Below are positions 43,147-53,244 of a DNA stretch of 64,000 nt, one piece after another. Each line of letters opens with the position of its first letter. The first letter of the stretch is position 1. The translations under genes were made by a program, and so were the position numbers. A model generated the notes under the pieces. That model worked only from the letters and a program-made list of their open reading frames with translations, was not told the origin of the DNA and did not search any database. Origin of the DNA: an uncultured Clostridia bacterium (GTDB lineage Bacteria > Bacillota > Clostridia > Oscillospirales > Ruminococcaceae); contig CAMZIK010000003.1 of the NCBI GenBank assembly GCA_947307175.1, forward strand, positions 1-64,000, written 5' to 3'.

Positions 43147-44177
43147 CAGCAAAACTAACACAGCTTGCATATCATGCTGACGAAAAAGACTGCGCACTTA
43201 TGCTTGACCAGCTTCTGTGCTTCGGCAGCGAGCCTCTTTCGGAAAGCGCACAGAGTGGCATCATCTCCCGTGTGACAGGAAAGGCGGAAAAAGAGATGAC
43301 ACAAGCAAAACCGAAAAAGAAGATAAAGCGCAAGCTGATAACATTTTTAGTTGCGGCGGCGATACTCGTACCAACGGGAGCTTATGCGGCGGGCAGGTTC
43401 TTCCACAAGGACAATGTGGAATGGTATCTCAAAGGCTCGGAGCGCATAGAGCAAAACGAAAACGCAGTACAAAACTATGTAATGGAGAACGAAGAATATA
43501 AAGTTACCATTGACTCGCAGCTGTCCGACGGACATAACGTGATGCAGATAGTAACACTGGAGGGAAAGAACTCGAACGCCGAGAACAAGCTGGCATACTG
43601 CTCAGGTATGCTTTTCACAGCGAAAGCAGAGTATTCCGATGGCTCTGACGGACCTCATTTCAATAATACTGAAAATATGTTTTACAGCGATGGATATGCT
43701 TTCGGTAAGCACGCAAGCAGCGGTGATGCAAAGGTCGTTGTTTACAGCTGCAAAGACATCGACATCAAAAAAGACCTCAAGCTGACCTATTACAGAGCTT
43801 ACGGTGATATTGAAGGCGTTGAGATCACATCGGACAGAGAAGCAGAATGGGGCTTTGAAAAGGTCGAAGGATTTGAGTACACCACAAACTTTGCGCCGAA
43901 TGTAAAGACAGCAAAGCTGAAAAACGCCGACGGCAAAGAAATATTTATGTCTGAATTTGAGATATACACAAACGATAACCATTTCCCGTGGAACAGTTAC
44001 TCCGATGCACATTTTGATGACGGTGAATTCTATTTTATCAAAAACAATGGAGAAAAGGCAGAATTGGATAAAGAAGCTCACCATTGCAGTTCATTTGATT
44101 ATTACATCTTCGGCGAGATTATCGACCCAGACGAGTTCAAAGGCGTTGAGATCGACGGTGTACAATATCTTAAATAG
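43143..44177 (+). CDS. Putative membrane anti-sigma factor (DUF4179-like)
   Basis: 344 residues. About 60 cytoplasmic residues, a Lys-rich stretch, one membrane segment (LITFLVAAAILVPTGAYAAG), and a 250-residue exported beta-rich domain (EYKVTIDSQLSDGHNVMQIV). The topology and ATGA coupling to an ECF sigma gene indicate it restrains that sigma factor and senses an outside signal. The DUF4179 assignment is by topology and style and is not certain. Confidence 0.75.
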   Translation: MTAKLTQLAYHADEKDCALMLDQLLCFGSEPLSESAQSGIISRVTGKAEKEMTQAKPKKKIKRKLITFLVAAAILVPTGAYAAGRFFHKDNVEWYLKGSERIEQNENAVQNYVMENEEYKVTIDSQLSDGHNVMQIVTLEGKNSNAENKLAYCSGMLFTAKAEYSDGSDGPHFNNTENMFYSDGYAFGKHASSGDAKVVVYSCKDIDIKKDLKLTYYRAYGDIEGVEITSDREAEWGFEKVEGFEYTTNFAPNVKTAKLKNADGKEIFMSEFEIYTNDNHFPWNSYSDAHFDDGEFYFIKNNGEKAELDKEAHHCSSFDYYIFGEIIDPDEFKGVEIDGVQYLK

Positions 44178-44185
44178 AAGCAAGA

Positions 44186-44219
44186 AAAAAGTCGTGTAGT
44201 TTTGTCTGCACGGCTTTTT
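44186..44219 (+). terminator. Terminator after the sigma/anti-sigma pair
   Basis: 14-bp stem AAAAAGTCGTGTAG / CTGCACGGCTTTTT with a 6-base loop. Confidence 0.85.
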
Positions 44220-44271
44220 CGTTTTTTGCACATTTTGTCGCTCAATTTGTCAAAATATTTGTGCAAAATGC

Positions 44272-44300
44272 TTGAAAAATCCTGACAGCTGTGGTATAAT
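44272..44300 (+). promoter_or_regulatory. Sigma-A promoter of the beta-CASP nuclease gene
   Basis: TTGAAA (44272-44277), 17 bp, TATAAT (44295-44300), TGTGg before the -10. Confidence 0.8.
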
Positions 44301-44335
44301 TGTTTTAACTTAAAGAATCGAGGCGAACTGTCTTT

Positions 44336-45922
<1,587 letters not shown>

Positions 45923-45944
45923 CCAGCAACTTGTCTGCGGATAA

Positions 45945-46100
45945 TTGGGGAAAACTCTTTTGGAGAAGAGTTTTCCCCAAACCCCTTTCAGAAACCTTTT
46001 ATTACTTTTTCTTTATCGGGGTAAACCCCGATAAAGAAAAAGCAGTGAGAGACCAGACAGAGTAAGGAGATGACCCTTTTCAGAAGGGTTCTCCCAAATA
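45945..46100 (+). repeat. Family II multi-hairpin intergenic element, copy B
   Basis: Hairpin 1 is a 14-bp stem TTGGGGAAAACTCT / AGAGTTTTCCCCAA around TTTGGAGA (45945-45980). Then the strip CAGAAACCTTTTATT. Hairpin 2 is a 17-bp stem CTTTTTCTTTATCGGGG and its complement (46005-46042). Then GCAGTGAGAG, and hairpin 3 ACCCTT-ttcag-AAGGGT near 46073-46089. Fills the gap before the kinase gene. Confidence 0.78.
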
Positions 46101-46200
46101 CTCACAAACAGATTGCCGAACAACACTCTCACCCGAACAAAGATCGCTGAGAGCAAATGACACATGCGACAACTATACTTGCGAAAGGAATCAAGACCGT

Positions 46201-47145
46201 ATGAAGATACTCCATGTAAATGCACTCAACCACCGCATTTTGCAGGACGAGAAAAAGTTTATTGCAGACAGCGATAACAACTATACTCAGCGTCTGATCT
46301 CCATTGCGGACAACATCGAAAACTCCAAGGACACAAAGCCTATCCTTCTTCTTGCTGGTCCGTCAGGCTCAGGCAAGACAACAACAGCTTTAAAGATAAG
46401 AGAGATACTGCTCGAACGTGGTATCATCACATACAATATCTCGCTTGACAACTATTTTCTTCCCAAGGAGCGCTTCCCCGTTGACGAGAACGGCAAGGTC
46501 GATCTTGAATCGCCTGCCCATGTTGACAAGGAGCTTTTCACTCAGCAGCTCACCGATCTGTTCAACGGAAAGGAAATAACGCTGCCTGTGTTCAACTTCC
46601 CCGACCAGTCAAGGCACTGGGGTCCTAAGCTCAGACGTGAAAAAGACGATATATTCATTTTTGAAGGCACACACGCTCTGAATCCTTCTGTTATAGGCGA
46701 GGTCGCAGAGTATTCCCACAAGATGTATGTCAGCGTAAGAACAAGGCTTCAGTACGATGTCAAGGGCGAGGACGATCAGCTGCTCGACCCTGCATATATC
46801 AGGCTCATGCGCAGGATAATCAGAGATATTCTGTTCCGCGGCAGAGACGTTTCCGTAACTCTTGATATGTTCGACAGCGTTGAAAGAGGCGAAATAAAGT
46901 ATATCATGCCTTATAAAAACCTTGCGGACTATTCGGTCGATTCCTTCATACCGTATGAAGTTCCGGCGTATAAGAGCTTTGTGCTTGGAAAGCTTAAAGC
47001 TGCCATCGCACAGAATAATAAATATGAGCGCTTCAGACCAATAGTCCAGGCGCTCACAGAGATAGGTGCTATCTCACTTGACAATATCCCAGGCAATTCA
47101 CTTACAAGAGAGTTTATCGGCGACAGCACCTACATTTATACCTGA
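46201..47145 (+). CDS. Uridine kinase-like nucleoside kinase
   Basis: 314 residues. Walker A PILLLAGPSGSGKTTTALKI (about 58-72), then NISLDNYFLPKERFPVDENG and the segment IFIFEGTHALNPSVI typical of the uridine kinase/phosphoribulokinase fold. About 45 N-terminal residues precede the P-loop, where many relatives carry a TGS or other domain; this one is short. The nucleoside substrate is not certain. Tail TGDSTYIYT ends just before a terminator. Confidence 0.85.
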   Translation: MKILHVNALNHRILQDEKKFIADSDNNYTQRLISIADNIENSKDTKPILLLAGPSGSGKTTTALKIREILLERGIITYNISLDNYFLPKERFPVDENGKVDLESPAHVDKELFTQQLTDLFNGKEITLPVFNFPDQSRHWGPKLRREKDDIFIFEGTHALNPSVIGEVAEYSHKMYVSVRTRLQYDVKGEDDQLLDPAYIRLMRRIIRDILFRGRDVSVTLDMFDSVERGEIKYIMPYKNLADYSVDSFIPYEVPAYKSFVLGKLKAAIAQNNKYERFRPIVQALTEIGAISLDNIPGNSLTREFIGDSTYIYT

Positions 47146-47191
47146 AAAGACTATAACCCGACCTCCTGTGTTGCTGATAATACAGCAAAAG

Positions 47192-47233
47192 GCAGCCGTA
47201 TATAAGGATAGCTTATGTACGGCTGCTCTTTTT
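47192..47233 (+). terminator. Terminator after the kinase gene
   Basis: Long stem GCAGCCGTATATAAG / CTTATGTACGGCTGC (15 bp with one G-T pair) followed by TCTTTTT. Confidence 0.88.
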
Positions 47234-47247
47234 GTCCAAAATGCTCC

Positions 47248-47276
47248 TTGACAATCGAACACTTGTGTGGTATATT
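47248..47276 (+). promoter_or_regulatory. Sigma-A promoter of the serine hydrolase gene
   Basis: TTGACA (47248-47253), 17 bp, TATATT (47271-47276), TGTGg before the -10. Confidence 0.8.
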
Positions 47277-47343
47277 TTTTAAGGATATTTATTACACAGA
47301 CAGAAACGATAACGGACAAAAGAGGCATTGACAGGAGATGAAA

Positions 47344-48306
47344 ATGAAAGACAGCAATAAAAAGCAGCACATCAGATATTTCAGAATAGCTGTTGCACTT
47401 CTGACTCTTGCAGTGCTTATTACCGCTGCGGTACTTATCATAAAAACAAGAGCCAATGAGATAGAGTCCTCTCCCGAAAGCCAAAAACCACGAACGGTCA
47501 GTGATGTTTCGGTCATCTTTGAAAGCGATCCATCGACTGAATCTGAACCTGAAGCGCAGCCTGAGGAAGAAAATGATAATGTCGGCAGTCTTGCTGATCT
47601 TAAAGCAAAGATAGAGGATAAGTTCTCAGGTTATTCGGGCAACTGGTCAGCTTATATAAAGAACCTTGACACAGGAGAACATTTTACAATAAACAACACC
47701 AAGATGTACCCTGCAAGCATGATAAAGCTGTTCGCTATGGGCGCCTGCTATCAGCAGATAGAGGAAGGCAAGATAAACGAGGACGACTTCTATACTTATA
47801 TTTACAGCATGGTCGTAATGAGCAATAACAATGCTTTCAACCATATGATCTGGGCAATAGGCAGAGAATATCTCACACAATGGTGTCATGAGAACGGATA
47901 TAAATACACCAATCAGTATCATGGGCTTGAGCCGTCGGACAACGCAGGCGGACTGACCACAGCGAATAAGGACAACGAGACCTGTGCAAGCGATGTCGGA
48001 CATATGCTGGAGGATATTTATAACGGCAAGTGCGTCTCAAAGGAAGCAAGCGAGAAGATGCTCGAACTGCTCAAAAATCAGCACTGGCGCAACAAGATAC
48101 CATCGGGTATCCCCTACGGACCAACGGTTGCAAACAAGACAGGAGATACCGAGAACCAGTCGCACGATGCTGCTATCGTGTATTCAGAGGGTGCAGATTA
48201 TATAATCGTGCTTATGAGCGAAGAACCCAAGGTCTCATTCAATAACGACTACTACTTCATTGATATATCAAGAACGGTGTATGAATACTTCAATCCTGAA
48301 AAATAA
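47344..48306 (+). CDS. Exported class A beta-lactamase-fold serine hydrolase
   Basis: 320 residues. Membrane/signal segment (VALLTLAVLITAAVLIIKTR), Glu/Ser linker, then the fold with SxxK in YPASMIKLFAMGA, an SDN-equivalent SNN in VVMSNNNAFNHM, and KTG in VANKTGDTENQSHDAAIVY. The three motifs are complete, so it may be catalytically active. I see no clear class A omega-loop Glu, so drug hydrolysis is not implied and a wall-peptide role is as likely. ATG 47344 has AGGAG at 6 bp; ATG 47338 abuts the site. Confidence 0.87.
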   Translation: MKDSNKKQHIRYFRIAVALLTLAVLITAAVLIIKTRANEIESSPESQKPRTVSDVSVIFESDPSTESEPEAQPEEENDNVGSLADLKAKIEDKFSGYSGNWSAYIKNLDTGEHFTINNTKMYPASMIKLFAMGACYQQIEEGKINEDDFYTYIYSMVVMSNNNAFNHMIWAIGREYLTQWCHENGYKYTNQYHGLEPSDNAGGLTTANKDNETCASDVGHMLEDIYNGKCVSKEASEKMLELLKNQHWRNKIPSGIPYGPTVANKTGDTENQSHDAAIVYSEGADYIIVLMSEEPKVSFNNDYYFIDISRTVYEYFNPEK

Positions 48307-48345
48307 AGCCTGAAAGCAGTTTGATCCTGCTCTCAGGCTTTTATT
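48305..48345. terminator. Bidirectional terminator between convergent genes
   Basis: Stem AAAGCCTGA ... TCAGGCTTT with inner GCAG / CTGC, and T/A runs on both sides. Confidence 0.8.
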
Positions 48346-48349
48346 ATTG

Positions 48350-51300
48350 TTATTTGCCGCAGGCAGTCTTGATGCTCTGTACTGTTTTTTCAGAAACAGC
48401 CGATGTTCCGCCGAATACGTGGATCTTTTCTGCCTGTCTGCCTTTAAGATAGTTTTTCTGTGATGCCGAAAGCACATTACCCACCAGAAGTACCGGTGAA
48501 TCTGTTATTGCAGCCAGAACGCTTCCCGAAAGTGCATCAGGGAAATCCTTTCCTGTTGCAATGCAGATGCTGTTGCCTCTGAATGAGTTCCTGAAAGTCT
48601 TGTTCACAGCAACACTTGTCAGGTATCTGTCTGCACCGGCAACTCTCTGCGCCTGAACGCCGAGGCACTTTTCTATCTTGAACTTTCTGACGCTTTCCGA
48701 GATAACTCCCTCTCCGCCTATCACATAAGCCGAGGTCGTTTTTCCGTTCACCGACTTCAGATATTCCTGCGTTGCGCTGTCAAGCTCACCCGTCTGCCTT
48801 GTATAAAGTATCGGAGAACCCTTTACCGCTGCAGCAGCACTTGCCGAAAGTGCATCAGGAAAATTGTTGAAGCATACGAAGAATACGCTCTTCGGAGCAT
48901 CTCCCGTGACCTTTTCAAGCCTTTGTGCTATCTTCGCAGCCGTCTCAAATCTTGTTGCGCCTGCGATACGCTCAGTAACATAACCACTCTGCTGTATCTG
49001 CTTTTCAACGCCTTCGCTGATAACTCCCGTTCCTCCGAGAATAATGACAGATGTTACGTTTTTAAGCGCCTTTATCTGCTCAAGGGTGTTATTGGGAAGA
49101 ATATCTTTGTCTGTGAGCAGGATCGGTGCATTGTAAGCCTTTGCAAGAGGAACGCCCGCAAGTGCATCAGCGTACGATGTTCCACTTGCAAGCAGAACAT
49201 ATCTGCTGTCAGAAAATACAGCGCTGTCGTTTGCTATCATAGCTGCGGTCTGGTAGCGGTTTGCTCCGCCGTAGCGGTGAACGATCTCACCCGTCGCAGG
49301 TATCCTTTCCTCCTGAGTCTGTCCGCAGACCTCGCAGGTGCGTGTTTTAACGCCGTCCTCAGAAGCGGTCGCCTTCTTGGTCTCGCTCCATTCGCTCCAC
49401 TTATGCTCGCTCTTCGCAAGCGTCACGGTTTTAGTCTGCTTTGCAAACGTCTTGTCAGCAAAGCTTGCAGTGTAAACTCCCACTCCTGTTTTCTCGCATA
49501 TAGGAGCAGTTTTCTGAGAATATGAAGCATTTGCGGTCTGTGAGAGCTTTTCTCCGCAGGCGCTGCATACTGCCTCTGCCGTGCAGGTCTTGTTTTCGCT
49601 GTCCCAGCTGTAAGTCTGCTTTGTCCATTTATGAGCGCCCGAAGCACACTTATACTGCTTTCTTATAACAGTTGAATAGTTCTTGTAAGTCGAAAGCCCC
49701 TTTGCATCTCTTCCGATGACAGTGATGACATTCTTTGTTCCCACAGGCTGAGTGAACATGCTGCTGTCGATAGTCAGCTCTGCCTTTGAGCTTTGCAGTG
49801 CCACCGTCTTGCAGAGTATACCGTTTACATAAACGCTTACGCTCTTTGTATTCTTGTCCTTTACGGTTATCTTTGTCTGGAGGTCTTCACTTGCACCAAT
49901 TATGCCGTTTGCCTGTGCGTGCTGTGACTGCTTGTCTCTCTTGGCATTTTTAAGCTGAATAACGACTTTATCATCTGATTTTGTGTAAGGGAAAGCGCTG
50001 TGCGGGTTGTATGTGCTAAGAAGCAGCACTCTGTCCGTTTCAAACTGCTTGTCCAGCCATGCAACACGCTTTGTCAGGTAGTTTTTAAGAGCCTGCGCAT
50101 CTTTCTGGAAGCCTCTTGCCTTGCCCGGATATGTAACAGATCTGTCCCAAACCTGTCCGTCAGCCTTGCCCGACTCAGAGAGATAAGCTATCTGCTGATC
50201 GAGGATACCGCCCTTTTTGATAAGATCCTCAAGATAAGGTCTGATCTCCCAGTATTTTTCGGTAGCCTTGCAGAAGAAAAGCGGATCGTCAAGGAACTCC
50301 TTGAAGAAGTTGTCGGCAACTCCCTTTTGTGAGAGTACCCAGCGTGTATCATATATCGGGTCTGAAAGCATCGAACCCGAATAGTAGTCAAAATCCCACG
50401 GAGGACCGAATTTGAGCAGCTCGCCTTTGTCCTTGTAAGCATATCTGCTCTTCCAGACAGCATCATTGTTGCCCATTATCTCCATTTCGAGCCAGTAAGC
50501 CACCATAGAATCAAGGTCAGCAAGCTCTGTGTAATGCTTTGTACCCTCAGCCATCTTAACGTAGCCGTCTTCTGCCTTTATTGCCGATTCAAAGCTAGTC
50601 CAGTATCTCTGAGCATAGAACATCATATCCGAGTTGGATTTGAGATATTCGGGAGCTTTTATCATTACCTTCAGACCGCCCGGCGTAGTGAACTTCGACA
50701 GCTCATCGTATTCGCTTGACAGCTCGAAAAGATAGCCTCCCGACACATCTTCATCATAGTCGCAATAGTCCGAGATCGTATATGTAACACCGTCAAATGT
50801 GAACTTGCCTGTTGATACCCACGAAAGATCTTCAACGAGCGCATCTTCCAGCTCGTCTTTTTTATCATTCAGAGCGCTTACAGCCTTGCTCACAGCCGAA
50901 GCTATTTTCTCGGCTTCATCTTCCCAGTCAAAAATATCGACTCTTGTTTTGCCTATGCGGATATGCTCGCAAAGCTGATAGTTGCCGACATACACGCCGT
51001 TGAGAACGACATCTGTTGAAACACTTAACATTGTTTCAAGGCCGAGCTGCTCAGAGAGCATCTCAGCTGTTCTGTTTCTCAGAAGGCTCTCATCTATATA
51101 GTTTGCCAGCAGCACCCAGTGCTTGCTCTTGCCCATGCCGAACAGGTCTGCTTTCTTGTCGAGCTTGATCTTATAAGGCTTTTTGGGGAGGTTCCAAGTG
51201 GTGTTTCCTCTGCCCTTTATCTCTATCTTGCCCGAATACATCGCTTCATCCTGCTTTGTATTGTCCTGAATGACCATATTGGCGTCCTTGTATTCTTCCT

Positions 51301-51727
51301 TTACAGTAACGTCCTTGCCGTCATCAGTATTGATATAGATAACAGGGAGCTTGCTGAAATACACCTTGTCTCCGCAAACCATTTCATTGCAGTTGTAAGC
51401 TCTTACGCCTATCCATTTTTCATAGTAAGCAGCCTTGAGCGTCAGCGAACCTGTCGAGACCTGCTTATCGCCAACAAAGAATTTAAGCAGATACCCGTTC
51501 GGGTTTTCAACCGAAAGCTTTTCCCCAGCTTTAAGGTAAGCCTTGTTGATCCTGATACCCGTTATCATCTCTTTTTCTTTTTCCTTGTCCTTATCCTTTT
51601 CCTTCTCCGCCGAAACGATACCCGATGCAAACGGGCTGCTTTCAAAAGCACCGGCAGGCAGCAGAGCTGCAAACCCGAAAATCATACAGACCGCAAGAAC
51701 TAATGACAGTGTTTTCTTTTTTATCAT
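48350..51727 (-). CDS. Secreted CotH kinase-domain protein with three CWB2 repeats
   Basis: 1,125 residues. Signal peptide (LSLVLAVCMIFGFAALLPAG). About 125-560 is a CotH domain: IEIKGRGNTTWNLPKKPYKI, FGMGKSKHWVLLANYIDESL, and the active-site region FGPPWDFDYYSG. About 600-710 is a beta domain. About 715-820 has paired CxxC modules (CSACGEK, CEVCGQT). About 822-1125 holds three CWB2 repeats (HRYGGANRYQTAAMIAND, ILGGTGVISEGV, VFGGTSAVSEKT). CotH proteins are protein kinases of spore coats and cellulosome-like systems. This one is probably held on the wall by CWB2. The substrate is unknown. Confidence 0.93.
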   Translation of the reverse strand: MIKKKTLSLVLAVCMIFGFAALLPAGAFESSPFASGIVSAEKEKDKDKEKEKEMITGIRINKAYLKAGEKLSVENPNGYLLKFFVGDKQVSTGSLTLKAAYYEKWIGVRAYNCNEMVCGDKVYFSKLPVIYINTDDGKDVTVKEEYKDANMVIQDNTKQDEAMYSGKIEIKGRGNTTWNLPKKPYKIKLDKKADLFGMGKSKHWVLLANYIDESLLRNRTAEMLSEQLGLETMLSVSTDVVLNGVYVGNYQLCEHIRIGKTRVDIFDWEDEAEKIASAVSKAVSALNDKKDELEDALVEDLSWVSTGKFTFDGVTYTISDYCDYDEDVSGGYLFELSSEYDELSKFTTPGGLKVMIKAPEYLKSNSDMMFYAQRYWTSFESAIKAEDGYVKMAEGTKHYTELADLDSMVAYWLEMEIMGNNDAVWKSRYAYKDKGELLKFGPPWDFDYYSGSMLSDPIYDTRWVLSQKGVADNFFKEFLDDPLFFCKATEKYWEIRPYLEDLIKKGGILDQQIAYLSESGKADGQVWDRSVTYPGKARGFQKDAQALKNYLTKRVAWLDKQFETDRVLLLSTYNPHSAFPYTKSDDKVVIQLKNAKRDKQSQHAQANGIIGASEDLQTKITVKDKNTKSVSVYVNGILCKTVALQSSKAELTIDSSMFTQPVGTKNVITVIGRDAKGLSTYKNYSTVIRKQYKCASGAHKWTKQTYSWDSENKTCTAEAVCSACGEKLSQTANASYSQKTAPICEKTGVGVYTASFADKTFAKQTKTVTLAKSEHKWSEWSETKKATASEDGVKTRTCEVCGQTQEERIPATGEIVHRYGGANRYQTAAMIANDSAVFSDSRYVLLASGTSYADALAGVPLAKAYNAPILLTDKDILPNNTLEQIKALKNVTSVIILGGTGVISEGVEKQIQQSGYVTERIAGATRFETAAKIAQRLEKVTGDAPKSVFFVCFNNFPDALSASAAAAVKGSPILYTRQTGELDSATQEYLKSVNGKTTSAYVIGGEGVISESVRKFKIEKCLGVQAQRVAGADRYLTSVAVNKTFRNSFRGNSICIATGKDFPDALSGSVLAAITDSPVLLVGNVLSASQKNYLKGRQAEKIHVFGGTSAVSEKTVQSIKTACGK

Positions 51728-51782
51728 GATCTTTTACTCCATTATTCAGATTTTGAGACATTAAACATAGATATTATATCAT

Positions 51783-51812
51783 ATAATATCTGAAAAATAA
51801 AGCTTTTTTCAA
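51783..51812 (-). promoter_or_regulatory. Probable promoter of the CotH-CWB2 gene
   Basis: Minus strand TTGAAA (51807-51812), 18 bp, TATTAT (51783-51788) within a very AT-rich stretch; an alternative TATAAT lies slightly downstream. Confidence 0.45.
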
Positions 51813-51909
51813 AAATTAGTTCATATTGTCTAAAAAGAGTTATTCCATTTTGTACGATAACATACAAAAAAGCGGAAATAAGTTTTGTTATCACCGCTTT
51901 TTGTCATAT

Positions 51910-53142
51910 TCAGTTCCAGCCCGTTTCCGTCTGTATCTTCTCGCTTATAAGCGCAGCGACCTTATCATAAGTCGTTACCGAAGGGTGTCCGTTTATCGTG
52001 CAGCCGTCTGCCGCAATATCCTGAAGCGGAAGATCAAGTGTGCTTATGTTCTTATCGCCTGTCTGGGCGCTGTACTGTGATACCGCTTCGTTCATTGCAC
52101 CGTTGAGAGCATTTCCCATAGTTCCGAGAGTGCATATTATCTTCGCCTGAGCATTCACAGACCGCACTTTTTTCAGAAACTCCACATAGTCCGCTGTATA
52201 TTCCTTCTGCCTGTCCTCATCATATCCCGTGTAACTTGAATCGTTCGTTCCGAGATATATAACGATAACATCAGGCTTGAAAGCTGAAAAATCCCATGCT
52301 ATTTCCGAAGGGTTCTTTCCGTCAAATCCGCTGTTCTCAGTAAAACCGTAGCTCTCGTAATACTTCGGGACAAGACCGTCAGTATTCTTATAGCCGTCAC
52401 CCGTATATCCCGAAACTATGCCGTATCCGCTGAATGAAACAAGGCTGTATTCCGCATCGAGTCCCATTGCCGTCTTATAAGCATAGGCTTTTGTACAATC
52501 CTCAGTAGAAGTCGAGAATCCATGAGAAAGATCAGGGTCATCGACCCCATAGCCGCAGGTTATCGAATCGCCGATAAATTCGATCCTTCGCTGTTTTGAT
52601 GCCGCCTTTTCTATCTTTCCGCCGTGAGCTTCTATCGCTGTTATCGCACAGCAGGAGCTTGAACACTCCGAAAGCTTGATAATACGGACATTTATCGGTG
52701 TGTCTCCCTTTCCGTCAATATCGACCGTCTGCTCTGCACCTGTCAGACACAGATCCTTTTCGAGCTGACAGTCAACGAAGATACCTACCCTTGCCGCTTT
52801 ATCCTCTGAGCTTTGATTGCCTCTCATAGTTACAGACAGCTTGCTTCCCGTATAGATCAGCTCTGCTCCCGTTCCCGACAGACCCATCCAGATAGTTCCG
52901 TCAGAAGCGGCATATGTCCTTCCCAGCAGTTTGACATTATCAACGGTCATTTCTTTTTCTCCTCCGCTTTGTGATGAGATCTCACCGTCCGAAGAGGACG
53001 TCCTCGCAGCCGAACTCGTACTGCTGTTGGTCCTGCTGCTTGAAGTCTCGGCTTGGCTTTTGCTTTCCGAGCCGCAGGCAGTCCCCGAAGCAAGCATCAC
53101 AATTGCACCAAGCAGCACGCACGCCAGCTTTTTTACACTCAT
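51910..53142 (-). CDS. CE2-like SGNH carbohydrate esterase lipoprotein
   Basis: 410 residues. Lipoprotein signal (LLGAIVMLASGTACGSE). Ser/Thr linker to about 65, a jelly-roll-like region at about 75-180 (TIWMGLSGTGAELIYTGSKL), then an SGNH domain: RRIEFIGDSITCGYGVDD (nucleophile), VIYLGTNDSSYTGYD, and the final DGCTINGHPSV Asp/His. This two-domain order matches CE2 acetyl esterases of plant-polysaccharide degraders. It has its own promoter and lies between CotH and SleB-like genes. Confidence 0.88.
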   Translation of the reverse strand: MSVKKLACVLLGAIVMLASGTACGSESKSQAETSSSRTNSSTSSAARTSSSDGEISSQSGGEKEMTVDNVKLLGRTYAASDGTIWMGLSGTGAELIYTGSKLSVTMRGNQSSEDKAARVGIFVDCQLEKDLCLTGAEQTVDIDGKGDTPINVRIIKLSECSSSCCAITAIEAHGGKIEKAASKQRRIEFIGDSITCGYGVDDPDLSHGFSTSTEDCTKAYAYKTAMGLDAEYSLVSFSGYGIVSGYTGDGYKNTDGLVPKYYESYGFTENSGFDGKNPSEIAWDFSAFKPDVIVIYLGTNDSSYTGYDEDRQKEYTADYVEFLKKVRSVNAQAKIICTLGTMGNALNGAMNEAVSQYSAQTGDKNISTLDLPLQDIAADGCTINGHPSVTTYDKVAALISEKIQTETGWN

Positions 53143-53172
53143 ATCATCACTTTCTTTCCCTGATTTTCTATC

Positions 53173-53201
53173 ATTTTATCACACACCTGACTGTGTGTCA
53201 A
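53173..53201 (-). promoter_or_regulatory. Sigma-A promoter of the CE2-like gene
   Basis: Minus strand TTGACA (53196-53201), 17 bp, TAAAAT (53173-53178), TGTGa before the -10. It starts right after the previous gene's terminator. Confidence 0.82.
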
Positions 53202-53202
53202 C

Positions 53203-53232
53203 AAAAAAGAGATCGGAACAGATCCGATCTCT
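53203..53232 (-). terminator. Terminator of the 53245-54549 gene
   Basis: 10-bp perfect stem AGAGATCGGA / TCCGATCTCT with a T run on the minus strand. Confidence 0.88.
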
Positions 53233-53244
53233 GATTGTCTGATA

